Of a stretch of 64,000 bases of DNA, positions 14,488 through 23,607 are shown piece by piece. Both the position numbers and the translations under genes were made by a program. A model generated the notes under the pieces. That model made no database searches. It was given only the letters and a program-made list of their open reading frames with translations, and was not told the DNA's origin. This DNA comes from Hymenobacter glacieicola. Lineage in GTDB: Bacteria > Bacteroidota > Bacteroidia > Cytophagales > Hymenobacteraceae. The stretch spans positions 221,313 to 285,312 of the forward strand of contig NZ_BMGS01000002.1 of the NCBI RefSeq assembly GCF_014640315.1. Reading direction: 5' to 3'. Position 1 is the first letter of the stretch; each line of letters begins with the position of its first letter.

Positions 14488-17400
14488 CCAAGCCCTCGGT
14501 AAACGAGTCGCGGTTGAGCCCGTCCTTCACGTCGCTGATGCGCGTGATGGGCGGGCTTTGCCGTAAGGCCTTCGCCGTTGCCTGGCCCAGTCGTTCGTAG
14601 TCGATGCCTGCCTGCGGGCCAGCTAGTGACTCCCGAACCAGCGCCGATTGCGCTACGCCTCCCAGCGCCATAAACCGGGGCATGGCTAGCGGCCGCGCCA
14701 CCAGTGGGCGCCCACCCGCTGCCACGTTGATAGCCGAGGCAGCGGCCAGCAGGTGCGGGGTGCGACTCACGGCAGCGGTAAGCACGGGTTCCCCGCCCTC
14801 AATTTCGATGCCGACACTCCGGCCGGTACGGCGGCTGTAAAGAGGAATACCGCCCTGCTCATGGCTCGGGCCCTGGGCAATGCTGCCTTCGGGCTCATAA
14901 GCCATACCACCCCGCCGGAATACCAGCACCTTCGCCGTCAGTACGGCCGCTTTGGCAATGGCCAGGCCGGTGAGGATGGCATTCTGCGTGATGCCCGCAA
15001 TACCAGCCGTAGGTATGTTAAGCGGGTTGGCGGCGGCTGCCGTGCCAATAGCAGATATTTCGCGCTGCAGGTTGATGGCGATTTCCGCAAGAGCCATCAC
15101 CTTTTTCAGGGCCAGAGCCGCTTGGCCGGCGGCTGTCTCCTCGCCGAACAGCTCAATCACGGTATCCGTTACGGCGCCGGCCGCTTCCATCCGCGCTTGT
15201 TGAATGCCCCGCTCTTTCTCCAGGGCAGCCGCATCATCGGCCGCTTTCTTGTCCCGAGCCGCGGCTTCGGCCTCGGCAATCTGCTGCTGAGTTTGCAACA
15301 CGCTCCGGCCGTAGTCCTGCTGGGCTACCAGCCGGGCCTGCAAGCCGGCCCGCTCAATGGCAGCCAGGCCAGCTTCCTGCTGCTGCTTCGTGGTCAGGCC
15401 GCTCGCGTAGTCCTGGTTTATCCGGTTACGACGGGCCTGCAACTCGTTTTCCAGGTTGGTCAGGGCCTGATTGAATTCCAGATCAGCCTGGGCCTTGGCC
15501 GTGTTGGCGCGTAGTTCCTTTTCCTTGGCCGTGTTGTCCTGGCTCTTATCCAGCGCGGCCAGCTCCTGGGCCAGCTGCTTATCCAGTAGCTCCTGGCGTA
15601 AGCGTAGTTCCTCGTCGCTGCCTTCGGCCGCTACAGTCAGCTGCGCGGCTACCAAGGTGCGGGCGTTACCAAGGGCCTGCACCAATTGGCGCTGGGCAAA
15701 ATCCTCGGTCAGCTTCAACGAATCGGCTTCGTACTTGGCATCAATCAGGGCCTTCTGCCGAACCGTCAGGTCTTTGGCCGTCAGCTCCAGGGTGCGCTGG
15801 GTAGCCAGCTTGCGCTGCAAAATATTTAGCTCCTCCTGGCTGTTCTTCTGCACGCCGGCTAGCTCCAGGTCCAGATAGCCGAGCTGTACCTTCAGCTCGT
15901 TCTGCCGGGCAGCCAGCGCCGCGGCAGCATCCTTTTCCCGCTGGGCCCGGGCCTTATCTGCCGCGGCTTTATCCTCGGCCGCTGCTTGCTGCAGCAACGC
16001 ACTGCGGCGGTTTTGAATGCTCTGCTGCAAGGTAGCCGACTGGCCCTCTAGCTTCAGCAGCTCCACTTCGCCCGCTACCTGGGCATCACGTAATTCGTCA
16101 GACGTTTTACCTTGCCGAATGGCTTCCTGATTTCGCTCTCTGGCAATTCGTGCCGCCTCCTTTGCTAGCTCAATAGTTTTGCTCAGGCTTTGAATTTCCA
16201 GGGCACTGGCTTTGTCCAGGTTCGCCAACCGCTCTTTCTCCGATAACGAGCGGTCTTTCGAGGAAAGCACCAGCTTATCAATGAGATTTTTATTCTTTTC
16301 CAGCGTAGTAAGTGACTCGCTACGCCGCTGATCCAAGTCATCTTCGGCCCGGCTTAACGCCGCGGATGCTGCCGCCGCCCGGCCGATTTCAGCCGTCAGC
16401 CGCTCGGTTTTGCCAATGCTGTCCTCTACACCCGTGGCATATTGCAGGATGCCGTTCTGGAGCCCGCGCGCATCGCCGTTGCGGATGGCATCCCAGATCA
16501 CCCCGAAGGCTTTGATGCGGTTCATCACCTGGCTACCCAGGAAGTCAATCAGGTCTTTGGCCGCCTGCTTCGGATTGGTGAACACCAGCACCAGCGCTTT
16601 CCCAGCGCCAATCACCACGCCTTCCAGCACGGAGAAGCCACCCTTCAGGAAGGCCAGGGCAGCGGCTAAATCCTCGGCGCCCTCATCCGTCTTAGTGAAG
16701 TACTCGAACAGCAGCCCCAGGGCAATAACGAACAGGCCGATACCCGTCGCGGCGAAGGCTCCCTTCACGCCCGTAAGCCCCAGTTTCAGGGATTCCGCCC
16801 CGGCTTTGGCCTGCTGCCAGGCTCCCTTCAGGTTGGCTACTTGCCCCCCGAAGGCCCCGGTTTGCTCATCCAAATCGGCCAGCGAGTCGCCCAGCTTCTT
16901 GTTTTCGGCGGGCACCTCGCTGATGTCCTGCTTGAGCTTCTGCATCTGGAAGCCGATGCGGTTGTACTGCTCCGAGCCCTCGGCTACCTGCTGCTGCTCC
17001 TTTTCCAGCTTTACCAGCTCCTGCACCACGGGTGCAATGGCGTCTCCGTAGCCTTTTAGCTTGGCCTGAGTCTGCTCGTAGGTCAGCCCGGCTTCGGCGC
17101 CGGCTCGGTTGATGGCTTGCTGAAACCCGACGATCCGCATTTGCTGCTGCTCATAGGCCGGGTTGTCCTTGCTGAGCTGGGCTTGCTGAATTTCCAGCCG
17201 TTTCAACTCTGCAATCAGTGGCTCTACGGCACCCTGGTAGTTGCCCACGTTGCGCACGAACAGGCCGAGACCTGAGTCGGTAGTTTTCAGGGTATTACGC
17301 AAATCCTCAATCACTTTCCCAAGCGCCTGCGTCTCCTCGGTACTGTTGCTGGCGCTGCCAGCCAGTTCCTGGTACTGGCGCTGGGCTAAGCTGAGCTGGG

Positions 17401-17692
17401 CTTGGGTGGCTTTGTACGTGTCGCCTACGCCCGACACGGCCTTGTTGTAGAGGTCGAGGTTCTTAGTAAGGGCTGTAGACTCTTGACGCTGCTTATTTAG
17501 CTTGTCCTGTAGCAGCACAGTTTGCGCGGCGTATTCGGCATCCGTAACCGTATTCTCTTTTCGAGCCTGGGTCAGGAGCTTCTGCGCATTCTTGGTGGCC
17601 TCGATGTCGAGCACCAGCTGCTTCAGCCGGTCGGTGGTTTTGCCTTCATCGAGGCTTACCCGCAATAAGATAGTGTTATCAGATTCAGCCAT
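14477..17692 (-). CDS. Phage tail tape measure protein (1071 aa)
   Basis: Sets tail length and is ejected with the DNA. Long coiled-coil stretches rich in Ala, Gln, Glu and Lys fill residues 1-270 and 440-830. A hydrophobic region lies near residues 310-360 (GVKGAFAATGIGLFVIALGLLFEYF), and another near 880-940 (AEIAINLQ...ILTGLAIAKAAVLTAKVLVF). The C-terminal part RRGGMAYEPEGSIAQGPSHEQGG...EIEGGEPVLT is a signature I know from Bacteroidota tape measures. It is encoded opposite to every other structural gene of the phage, preceded by a 57-residue gene 7 bases upstream. Confidence 0.93.
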   Translation of the reverse strand: MAESDNTILLRVSLDEGKTTDRLKQLVLDIEATKNAQKLLTQARKENTVTDAEYAAQTVLLQDKLNKQRQESTALTKNLDLYNKAVSGVGDTYKATQAQLSLAQRQYQELAGSASNSTEETQALGKVIEDLRNTLKTTDSGLGLFVRNVGNYQGAVEPLIAELKRLEIQQAQLSKDNPAYEQQQMRIVGFQQAINRAGAEAGLTYEQTQAKLKGYGDAIAPVVQELVKLEKEQQQVAEGSEQYNRIGFQMQKLKQDISEVPAENKKLGDSLADLDEQTGAFGGQVANLKGAWQQAKAGAESLKLGLTGVKGAFAATGIGLFVIALGLLFEYFTKTDEGAEDLAAALAFLKGGFSVLEGVVIGAGKALVLVFTNPKQAAKDLIDFLGSQVMNRIKAFGVIWDAIRNGDARGLQNGILQYATGVEDSIGKTERLTAEIGRAAAASAALSRAEDDLDQRRSESLTTLEKNKNLIDKLVLSSKDRSLSEKERLANLDKASALEIQSLSKTIELAKEAARIARERNQEAIRQGKTSDELRDAQVAGEVELLKLEGQSATLQQSIQNRRSALLQQAAAEDKAAADKARAQREKDAAAALAARQNELKVQLGYLDLELAGVQKNSQEELNILQRKLATQRTLELTAKDLTVRQKALIDAKYEADSLKLTEDFAQRQLVQALGNARTLVAAQLTVAAEGSDEELRLRQELLDKQLAQELAALDKSQDNTAKEKELRANTAKAQADLEFNQALTNLENELQARRNRINQDYASGLTTKQQQEAGLAAIERAGLQARLVAQQDYGRSVLQTQQQIAEAEAAARDKKAADDAAALEKERGIQQARMEAAGAVTDTVIELFGEETAAGQAALALKKVMALAEIAINLQREISAIGTAAAANPLNIPTAGIAGITQNAILTGLAIAKAAVLTAKVLVFRRGGMAYEPEGSIAQGPSHEQGGIPLYSRRTGRSVGIEIEGGEPVLTAAVSRTPHLLAAASAINVAAGGRPLVARPLAMPRFMALGGVAQSALVRESLAGPQAGIDYERLGQATAKALRQSPPITRISDVKDGLNRDSFTEGLANS

Positions 17693-17699
17693 AGGAGCG

Positions 17700-17873
17700 C
17701 TAGGATTGGGATTTTACCGGGGCAGGAAAGAGCGGAACCATCTGGAGGGTCCGATCAGCCACGGCGTTTAAAAACGGGGCAACATAGGCGTTGATGGGCA
17801 CTCCAGCCTTCGCGGCCTGCGACCGGATAGCCGCTTCATTCTCTGGGCTAAGATTGACTTTAATGGTAAGCAT
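17700..17873 (-). CDS. Small ribbon-helix-helix-like protein upstream of the tape measure (57 aa)
   Basis: A short frame on the minus strand from ATG at 17873 to TAG at 17700-17702, ending 7 bases before the tape-measure ATG. The product starts MLTIKVNLSPENEAAIRSQA and continues with AKAGVPINAYVAPFLNAVAD: a short beta strand, then two helices with a turn at AKAGVP, the pattern of CopG/Arc ribbon-helix-helix repressors. Just upstream lie three 10-bp repeats that could be its operator. If correct it is a transcription regulator of the tape-measure operon or of the divergent head operon. The beta-strand-helix-helix reading is mine; no family hit can be checked here. Confidence 0.62.
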   Translation of the reverse strand: MLTIKVNLSPENEAAIRSQAAKAGVPINAYVAPFLNAVADRTLQMVPLFPAPVKSQS

Positions 17874-17882
17874 AGGACGTTT

Positions 17883-17912
17883 CGGGGTCTATTGGAGTCT
17901 AGTGGAGTCAAG
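17883..17912. promoter_or_regulatory. Candidate operator: three tandem 10-bp repeats between divergent operons
   Basis: Three head-to-tail units: CGGGGTCTAT, TGGAGTCTAG and TGGAGTCAAG, at 17883, 17893 and 17903. The last two share TGGAGTC exactly and the first has two changes. A 10-bp period places each copy on the same DNA face, the usual spacing for ribbon-helix-helix operators. The site lies between the minus-strand small regulator/tape measure and the plus-strand head genes. Confidence 0.5.
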
Positions 17913-17988
17913 TTAGGCCCGCGAATTGGAGCCCCCATCTTCCCGCGTGAACCTTTGTTGCACCGCTCCCAATGGGCGGCTTTGCGAC

Positions 17989-19287
17989 ATGCCTGAACTC
18001 GTTATCAACGTCCCTTCCTACATCGGTGAATCCCACATGGACTGGGACGCCTGTGAATGGGTGCAAGGCATTACCTGGGCCGATATCGACATGCAGTTGT
18101 GGTGGGCTGAAGCCATGGGCGAAAAAGCCGACTCCATCCTGCTGCGCATTGGCGCTTGTGATGGCGGCTCGGTCCTGGAGGGCTTTAACATCATCAACAA
18201 CCTGCACGCCCTGAAGCTGCCGATCCGCTCCCAGGTGAGTGGCTATGCGGCCAGCATGGCCGTGCCGCTGGCTATGGCTGCGGACGTAGCGCCCGAGATG
18301 GACTACACGGCCCAGCTCATGTTTCACGCGGCCAGCTTCAACGGCGGCGTAGGGGCTGAGACCTCGAAAGACCTGCGGGCCGCCGCTGACCAGCTTGATA
18401 ATGTAAACCAGTTGGTGCTCGACTACATGGTGGCCCGCACCGGGCAAACTGCCGAGACGGTGACGGAATGGATGTCGAAAGACACCTGGTTCACTGCTAC
18501 CCAGGCCCAGGCCGTGGGCATGTGCAGCAAGGTGAACCCATTGCCGACGGCTACCACGCCCGCCGCTGCTACGGCCCTCATTACGGCCCGCCGCCGGCGT
18601 GTGCCCGTGGCTGCCGCTCGTGCCGCCACCTACGCCCTGGCTGCCCGCAAAAAGCCTACTCCCAAAGCCTTAACCCCAGCGGCCCGTCGGGCTGCTCTAA
18701 AACCTCGCCCGATGGCAACTACCCCCGCGAAAAAGCCGGCTACTACGCCCGCTGCCAAAATTCTTACGTCCGCTCCTTCGGCTGCCAGCATTGCGGCCGT
18801 GAAGGCATTTGCCCAGCAGATGGGCGTAAACATCACCGCTGAAGGGGATGCCCCCGAGGCCGTGGCTGTGGCTACGGTACTGGCTGATGGCGCCGGCACA
18901 CTCTACACCGACGGCCCGCTGGCCCAGGGTTCAGCCGTCTTCAATGATGAGGCGCTGACCGAGGCCACCGACGATGCTACCTATGAGGCCGAAGACGGCC
19001 GCGAAATCATCGTGGCGGGTGGTACGGTAGAGTCTATTTCGGAGGCGTCGGCCGAAGGCAATGAAGAGCAGGCTCCGGCCGCCATCAGCTCCGAGGCCAT
19101 TACCGCCGCCGTTACGGCTGCCCTGGCCCCCCTCACGCAGCGCCTGGAAACCATTGAGGCCAAGTTCAACAAGACGGTGCCGCCCACCCCGCGCCCCACG
19201 GCTCGGGCGTCGGCTAGTGGCCAGGCCGATCCGAAGAATGCCGGCGCGAAGAAGCCGCACCCCATGGATAAGGCCAAGTCCAACTAG
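17989..19287 (+). CDS. Head maturation protease (ClpP-like) fused to scaffold-like tail (432 aa)
   Basis: Cleaves scaffold and capsid proteins during head maturation. The N-terminal 190 residues are a ClpP/SppA-type serine protease: oxyanion-loop GACDGGSV (55-62), nucleophile Ser89 in SGYAASMAV, and His113 in MFHAASF. After the protease comes an Ala/Thr/Pro/Lys-rich linker (about 185-265), then an acidic region and a short helical segment near 370-400, typical of internal scaffold domains. The ATG at 17989 is chosen because the upstream in-frame TTG adds residues with no protease similarity. It precedes the capsid gene, as expected. Confidence 0.9.
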   Translation: MPELVINVPSYIGESHMDWDACEWVQGITWADIDMQLWWAEAMGEKADSILLRIGACDGGSVLEGFNIINNLHALKLPIRSQVSGYAASMAVPLAMAADVAPEMDYTAQLMFHAASFNGGVGAETSKDLRAAADQLDNVNQLVLDYMVARTGQTAETVTEWMSKDTWFTATQAQAVGMCSKVNPLPTATTPAAATALITARRRRVPVAAARAATYALAARKKPTPKALTPAARRAALKPRPMATTPAKKPATTPAAKILTSAPSAASIAAVKAFAQQMGVNITAEGDAPEAVAVATVLADGAGTLYTDGPLAQGSAVFNDEALTEATDDATYEAEDGREIIVAGGTVESISEASAEGNEEQAPAAISSEAITAAVTAALAPLTQRLETIEAKFNKTVPPTPRPTARASASGQADPKNAGAKKPHPMDKAKSN

Positions 19288-19362
19288 GCCGCTTCCTCTC
19301 GCTTACCCTGCTTTTGTCTGCCGCCCGCCGGCATTTCTTCCCCTGCCTAATTCACTATTGAA

Positions 19363-20385
19363 ATGGCCTATTTTGTTAATCCCATTATCTACGGCGGCAA
19401 ACAACCCACCGCAGAAGACCTCAAAGCCAAGATGCTGCTGGAGCCCCCAGTGGAGCAGCTGGATTTGAAAACCCTGGGCTTCCAGGTGCAGGAGGGCGTC
19501 AAGTCCTCGACGGTTGATTACTCGCTGACAGCTGCCCGCAAGGTAACGAAGCGCGATACCGGCTGCGGCCCCTGGGTGCCCACGGGTGATTTGCTGACCA
19601 TGGCCAGCAACACCATCAACGTGTGGCCCCTGATGATTCAGCTCGAAGAGTGCGCCGACCGCTTCGACGGCACGGTGCTCGAATCGGCCAAGAAGAAGGG
19701 CCACGCCACCGACAACGACCTGTCGGGCACCGTGCTGGAAGAAATCGTGCGCGAAGGCCTCTCGCCTGTGGTGTACGAGGACATGCTGCGCATCATGCTG
19801 CTGGCTGACCGGGGCTCCTCGGATGAGAACTACAACCAGGTAGATGGCCTGCGCAAGCAGCTCATTGCCAAAGCAGTTGACGGCAAGATTGTACGTGGCA
19901 CGGATATCCCTTCGGCCGATGGCATTACGCCGGCCGAAGCCGTAGCCGTGCTGGAGGACCTCTACAAAAAGCAGACGGCCCAGCTCAAGAACGTAGCCAA
20001 GACCAACAAGGCCTACTACGTGGATGAAGTGCTCTACGACGCCATTGAGGATGCCCGCATCAACTTCGGCAGCGACACCACCGTGCTGGAGTCGGGCAAA
20101 GCCGAGCTGTTCAGCGGCTCGGATAAGCCCCTCTACTACCGCGGTATCCTGATCAAGAAGCTGCCCCAGTACAACCAGTACGCCCAGGACCTGCCCGCCG
20201 GCCAGAGCCGCCACATTGCCTTCCTGACGGTACCCACGACCATCGTGGTGGCCATGGACGCCGAAAGCGACCTGGCTGAAATCACGATGTGGTACGACAT
20301 CAAGGACCGCAAGAACTACACGCGCGTCCTGTACCGCCTGGGTGTCGGCTTTGCCTACGATAAGCTCATCGTGTTCAGCCTCTAA
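19363..20385 (+). CDS. Major capsid protein
   Basis: 340 residues, soluble, with the composition and position of an HK97-fold capsid protein directly after the maturation protease. The N-terminal region (about 1-60) is helical and charged; the body carries FDGTVLESAKKKGHAT, YEDMLRIMLLADRG and the late beta segments RHIAFLTVPTTIVVAMDAESDLAEITMWYDI, which recall the P-domain ending of Bacteroidota phage capsids. It is the most regular, codon-optimised gene of the head block. Fold assignment is by context and style. Confidence 0.85.
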   Translation: MAYFVNPIIYGGKQPTAEDLKAKMLLEPPVEQLDLKTLGFQVQEGVKSSTVDYSLTAARKVTKRDTGCGPWVPTGDLLTMASNTINVWPLMIQLEECADRFDGTVLESAKKKGHATDNDLSGTVLEEIVREGLSPVVYEDMLRIMLLADRGSSDENYNQVDGLRKQLIAKAVDGKIVRGTDIPSADGITPAEAVAVLEDLYKKQTAQLKNVAKTNKAYYVDEVLYDAIEDARINFGSDTTVLESGKAELFSGSDKPLYYRGILIKKLPQYNQYAQDLPAGQSRHIAFLTVPTTIVVAMDAESDLAEITMWYDIKDRKNYTRVLYRLGVGFAYDKLIVFSL

Positions 20386-20412
20386 TCTGCTACTGAATCA
20401 TTCGTGAAACCC

Positions 20413-20441
20413 GCCCTGGCCACTACCGGCCGGGGCCATTT
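20413..20441 (+). terminator. Weak hairpin after the capsid gene
   Basis: Stem GCCCTGGCC/GGCCGGGGC (20413-20421 and 20428-20436) with one mismatch and only four T residues after it. It may attenuate transcription or stabilise the capsid mRNA 3' end rather than fully terminate, because the next gene has its own AAAGGAGAA ribosome site. Confidence 0.4.
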
Positions 20442-20461
20442 TCGAAAGGAGAACCGAAATC

Positions 20462-21058
20462 ATGGCAGAAGACATCTGCAACCGCATTAACAAGGCTGTC
20501 ACCTCGACATCCTGCCCTAAGAAAGGCGGCATTAACCGCAACAGCTGGGTGTTCCAACTTGATCAGTTTACCGGTGCCGAAACACGCAACAGCACCACGG
20601 GCGCTCAGTCGGGCTTCACGCTGAAAACAGGGCAGAAGGGCATCAAGGCCGTAGGGCGGCCGAAGCGCGGCAACGGTACCCACGAATCCAACACGGCCGA
20701 AAACGGCTCGACGGAGGTAACGCAAACGCTGGTACAGGAATACGGCTACAAGGACCAGAACGGTCTGGATGCGCTGGAAGAGTTCTTGGCCGGCGGCTCA
20801 AAGGTGGTGTACCAGGAGTTGGCTTCGGGTGACATCCGCATCTACTTCAAGGAATTCGGCAACGAAACCAGCAAGGGGGAGGATGGCACAGGCACGGCCC
20901 TGACCGATGACAACAACATCATGAAAACGACGCTGACCGGTAAGGAAGGCAAGTTCCCGATGTTCTTCCAGGCCCCCGTTAGCGGTGACCAAACCCAGCT
21001 AGCTGCTTCCCGGGCCTACCTGGACGCGCTGGTAACGGGCGCTGAAGTCGTTGCCTAA
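20462..21058 (+). CDS. Probable major tail tube protein (198 aa)
   Basis: The start is preceded by a strong AAGGAG ribosome site. The N-terminus has a KKGGINRNSWVFQLDQFTG segment and the middle a KVVYQELASGDIRIYFKEFGNETSKGEDGTGTALTDDNN stretch; this pairing resembles tail tube proteins of Bacteroidota siphophages (K-GGI--n-w-i-l-d, then y-e--fG-E-s---gsGt-l-D). Beta-rich with few hydrophobic runs, as expected of a tube subunit made in many copies. Position after the capsid gene is compatible. The family call is from memory. Confidence 0.62.
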   Translation: MAEDICNRINKAVTSTSCPKKGGINRNSWVFQLDQFTGAETRNSTTGAQSGFTLKTGQKGIKAVGRPKRGNGTHESNTAENGSTEVTQTLVQEYGYKDQNGLDALEEFLAGGSKVVYQELASGDIRIYFKEFGNETSKGEDGTGTALTDDNNIMKTTLTGKEGKFPMFFQAPVSGDQTQLAASRAYLDALVTGAEVVA

Positions 21059-21061
21059 CCC

Positions 21062-21604
21062 GTGGCAGCGGCTTATAACGAGGAGCTGCTTAGCCGGGTG
21101 CAGACCTGGCTCGGCTACTCCTACTCCAAGCGGCATACCCGCGAGAATACGGCCGAATTGCACGCACTCTACGCGGCAATTACCGGCGGCTCGGCGGAAG
21201 GCTGCACCAACTGCAATTACGATGGCTACGTGGGCCTACTCGAAGCCTACGAGCGTCAATCCCTTCGCTTTTTACACCCAGAACTGATGCCTGAGTCGAA
21301 CTACACCCTGGCCCCCGGTTTCGAAAACGAAACCTTCGTGCACGAATCCTACAGCAAAGCCGTGACGGCGGACACCCTCACCGATGAGGCGGCTGAATTC
21401 TTCATCAGCAAGGGCTACGGCCACGCTTTCGTGAAGAAAGAAGGTGCCGAAACCAAGTCCGAGGCTCCTAAGCTGACCGAAAAACAGCAGCTGCAGGCCG
21501 AATACAAGGACCTGTTTGCGCAGGATGCCGATGAGGCCCTGACTATTCCCAAGCTGAAGGAGGCCATTGCGGCCAAGAAAGCGGAGCTGGATCAACAAGA
21601 CTAA
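21062..21604 (+). CDS. Phage protein with possible HeH/LEM-like C-terminal domain (180 aa)
   Basis: GTG start 3 bases after the previous stop. The first 80 residues are aromatic-rich with CTNCNYDGYVGLLEAYER. The last 50 residues (LTEKQQLQAEYKDLFAQDADEALTIPKLKEAIAAKKAEL) look like the HeH/LEM helix-extended-helix motif common at the C-terminus of phage head-tail proteins. Probably a head-completion or connector protein; the exact role is unknown. Confidence 0.6.
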   Translation: MAAAYNEELLSRVQTWLGYSYSKRHTRENTAELHALYAAITGGSAEGCTNCNYDGYVGLLEAYERQSLRFLHPELMPESNYTLAPGFENETFVHESYSKAVTADTLTDEAAEFFISKGYGHAFVKKEGAETKSEAPKLTEKQQLQAEYKDLFAQDADEALTIPKLKEAIAAKKAELDQQD

Positions 21605-21629
21605 GTCCCGCCTGCCTGACGACCTGAAA

Positions 21630-21662
21630 GGGCTGCTGCTAGTGTAGTGGCAGCCCTTTTTC
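21630..21662 (+). terminator. Rho-independent terminator before the portal gene
   Basis: Stem GGGCTGC/GCAGCCC (21630-21636 and 21650-21656), 13-base loop, followed by TTTTT. It separates the capsid/tail-tube genes from the portal gene. Confidence 0.8.
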
Positions 21663-21689
21663 TTCTCCCTAACCGCTCACAACTGCCTC

Positions 21690-23126
21690 ATGGCCCCGAA
21701 GCCCCGCCCCAAATCTACTTCTGCCACGGTCCGCACGGGCTGGCGCCCGGACCTGGTACCGGCTGCTGAGCCGGAAGGCCAGGGCGGGGAAGCCGTGAAG
21801 GTCATCAGCTGGGGCAACAACAACCTGCTGCCCCAGGATGCGGTGCGCCTGATCTATGACAGTGGCACCGCCGAGGCCTGCTACGATACGCTGTATCAGT
21901 TTATTGGTGGGGAAGGCTTTGCGGATGAGGCCACGGCACTGCTGCGGGTAAACCCGACGCAGACGCTCAATGACCTGCTGGCCGAAGCCCGCCACTACGC
22001 CGCCCTCGGCCTGGGCTTTGGCCTGATTATCCGCTACACCTACGGCGGGGAGCCGGCCGAGTACTACGTCGCTGAAACAGACTCGCTGCGCAAGGAGCGG
22101 GACCGGGACCCGCTGGAAGGCCCCAACCGCTGGGTGCTGAACTATAAGCTGGCCGATGGGAAAATGCCGGTGGCAGAAAACCACCTGTACCTGCCGCATG
22201 ATCCGCTGGCCAGCCAGGAAGACATTGCCGAAGAAGTTATGGCAGCTGCCTTGTCGGAAGCCGGCTACTGGGGGCACCTCGTTTTTCATTTCGAACGCAA
22301 GGTGTCGCGGCGTCACTATCCGGTCCCGAGTTGGTACGCGGGGAAGGAGGATCTGGAAAGTGACGCCGCTACCAGTAAGTATGAGCGCAAGCAGGTTAAG
22401 AACGGCTTCTTCCCGGATGCTTGGCTGACGGTCATCGGCAAAAAGTACGACGACCAGCCGGACCCTGATTTCACGCCTGGGGAGGGGCAGACGATGGACG
22501 ATGCCCCCTACATCGAGTCGGAGGATTTTGCCAACATCAAAACCACGCTGAAAAATCTAAAGGGCAGCGAAACGGAAGCCTCCGTGGGCGTATCGGTAGC
22601 CGAGACAAAAGACGAGGTACCCGACCTGAAGTTCTTCGACAAGGGCCCCAACAGCAAGGGCCTGACCGATATGACCAATCGCCTGGTCAACAAGGTGTGC
22701 CGCCACATGGGCGTGCCACCCGTGCTGATCGGGGTGGCGGAAGCGGGTATGCTGGGCAACAACCAGCAGATTGTCAACAGTATCAAGCTCTTCAACATCA
22801 AGGTCAAGGCCGCCCGGGCCCTGATTACGGACACGCTGCAGAAGTTCTTCCCGGAGCTGGACTTGACCGTGAAGCCCCTGAACCCGGTGGACTACCTGGA
22901 CCCGGCGGTAGCGGCGAAAATGACCGAGGATGAAATCCGCGCCTTCGGCGGGCTGCCCGCCCTGAAAAAGCCGCAGTCCACGGAGGCGGAAGTAACGCTG
23001 CAGGCCCTGAACAGCATGAGCCCGCTGGTGGCCAACGAAGTGCTCAAGTCCTTTTCCCAAGATGAAATCCGCGCACTGGTGGGCAAGGGCCCGAAAGTCG
23101 CTGCCAAACCTCGCCCGAAAGCATGA
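21690..23126 (+). CDS. Portal protein (478 aa)
   Basis: Forms the ring through which DNA enters the head. Features fit the SPP1/HK97-type portal: an N-terminal region with WGNNNLLPQDAVRLIYDSG, the central stretch LKNLKGSETEASVGVSVAETKDEVPDLKF, and then the helix-rich stem/crown with HMGVPPVLIGVAEAGMLGNNQQIVNSIKLFN (the pattern of a ligand-like ring that reads P-x-L-G in many portals). The C-terminus has EAEVTLQALNSMSPLVANEVLKSFSQDEIRALVG, often seen in Bacteroidota portals. A 4-base overlap joins it to the next gene. Its place after the capsid gene is unusual relative to classic order. Confidence 0.82.
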   Translation: MAPKPRPKSTSATVRTGWRPDLVPAAEPEGQGGEAVKVISWGNNNLLPQDAVRLIYDSGTAEACYDTLYQFIGGEGFADEATALLRVNPTQTLNDLLAEARHYAALGLGFGLIIRYTYGGEPAEYYVAETDSLRKERDRDPLEGPNRWVLNYKLADGKMPVAENHLYLPHDPLASQEDIAEEVMAAALSEAGYWGHLVFHFERKVSRRHYPVPSWYAGKEDLESDAATSKYERKQVKNGFFPDAWLTVIGKKYDDQPDPDFTPGEGQTMDDAPYIESEDFANIKTTLKNLKGSETEASVGVSVAETKDEVPDLKFFDKGPNSKGLTDMTNRLVNKVCRHMGVPPVLIGVAEAGMLGNNQQIVNSIKLFNIKVKAARALITDTLQKFFPELDLTVKPLNPVDYLDPAVAAKMTEDEIRAFGGLPALKKPQSTEAEVTLQALNSMSPLVANEVLKSFSQDEIRALVGKGPKVAAKPRPKA

Positions 23127-23605
23127 GCCAGATTCTGACCAAAGCCGACTTCCCGGAATTCGTGCCGTTCTCGCTCAACATTGGGGACCACCTCTTGAAC
23201 CCGCACATCCGGGACGCCCGCACCTTCGACCTGGGCATGCTCAGCGCCGCCGACTGGCTAGCGCTGGAGCAGCCCCGGCCCTGGCAGGTGACCGGGCTGG
23301 AAACGCTGTATCAGGAATTTATCCGCCCGTTGTGGGTGCTCGAATCGGCCCGCCGGTTCCTGCTCTGGCACGGCACCCACATCACGGGCTCGGGCGTGGA
23401 TGACATTGCCGACCCAGACCACCGGCCCGTTTCCGGCCAGCGCCGGGCGGAGCTGAAGGCCGATCTGGAAACCAAGTGCAGCTACTACCGCAACCGGCTG
23501 GATGCCGCCTTGCGCGCCTACCGCGGGGCGGCACCCGCCACTACGTGCGGCCCGGCCCGCCCGCGTCGGCGCGGCAAGGGAGGCTTTACCCTTCACGCCG
23601 TCTAG
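23123..23605 (+). CDS. Head-tail connector-like phage protein (DUF6712-like, 160 aa)
   Basis: The protein begins with ILTKADFPEFVPFSLNIGDHLLNPHIRDARTFDL, and has a C-terminal TKCSYYRNRLDAALRAYRG helix. The start matches my memory of DUF6712-type proteins that lie next to portals or capsids in Bacteroidota phages and probably join head and tail. The last 25 residues are Arg/Pro-rich. ATGA overlap with the portal gene supports coupling. Confidence 0.7.
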   Translation: MSQILTKADFPEFVPFSLNIGDHLLNPHIRDARTFDLGMLSAADWLALEQPRPWQVTGLETLYQEFIRPLWVLESARRFLLWHGTHITGSGVDDIADPDHRPVSGQRRAELKADLETKCSYYRNRLDAALRAYRGAAPATTCGPARPRRRGKGGFTLHAV

Positions 23606-23607
23606 CC

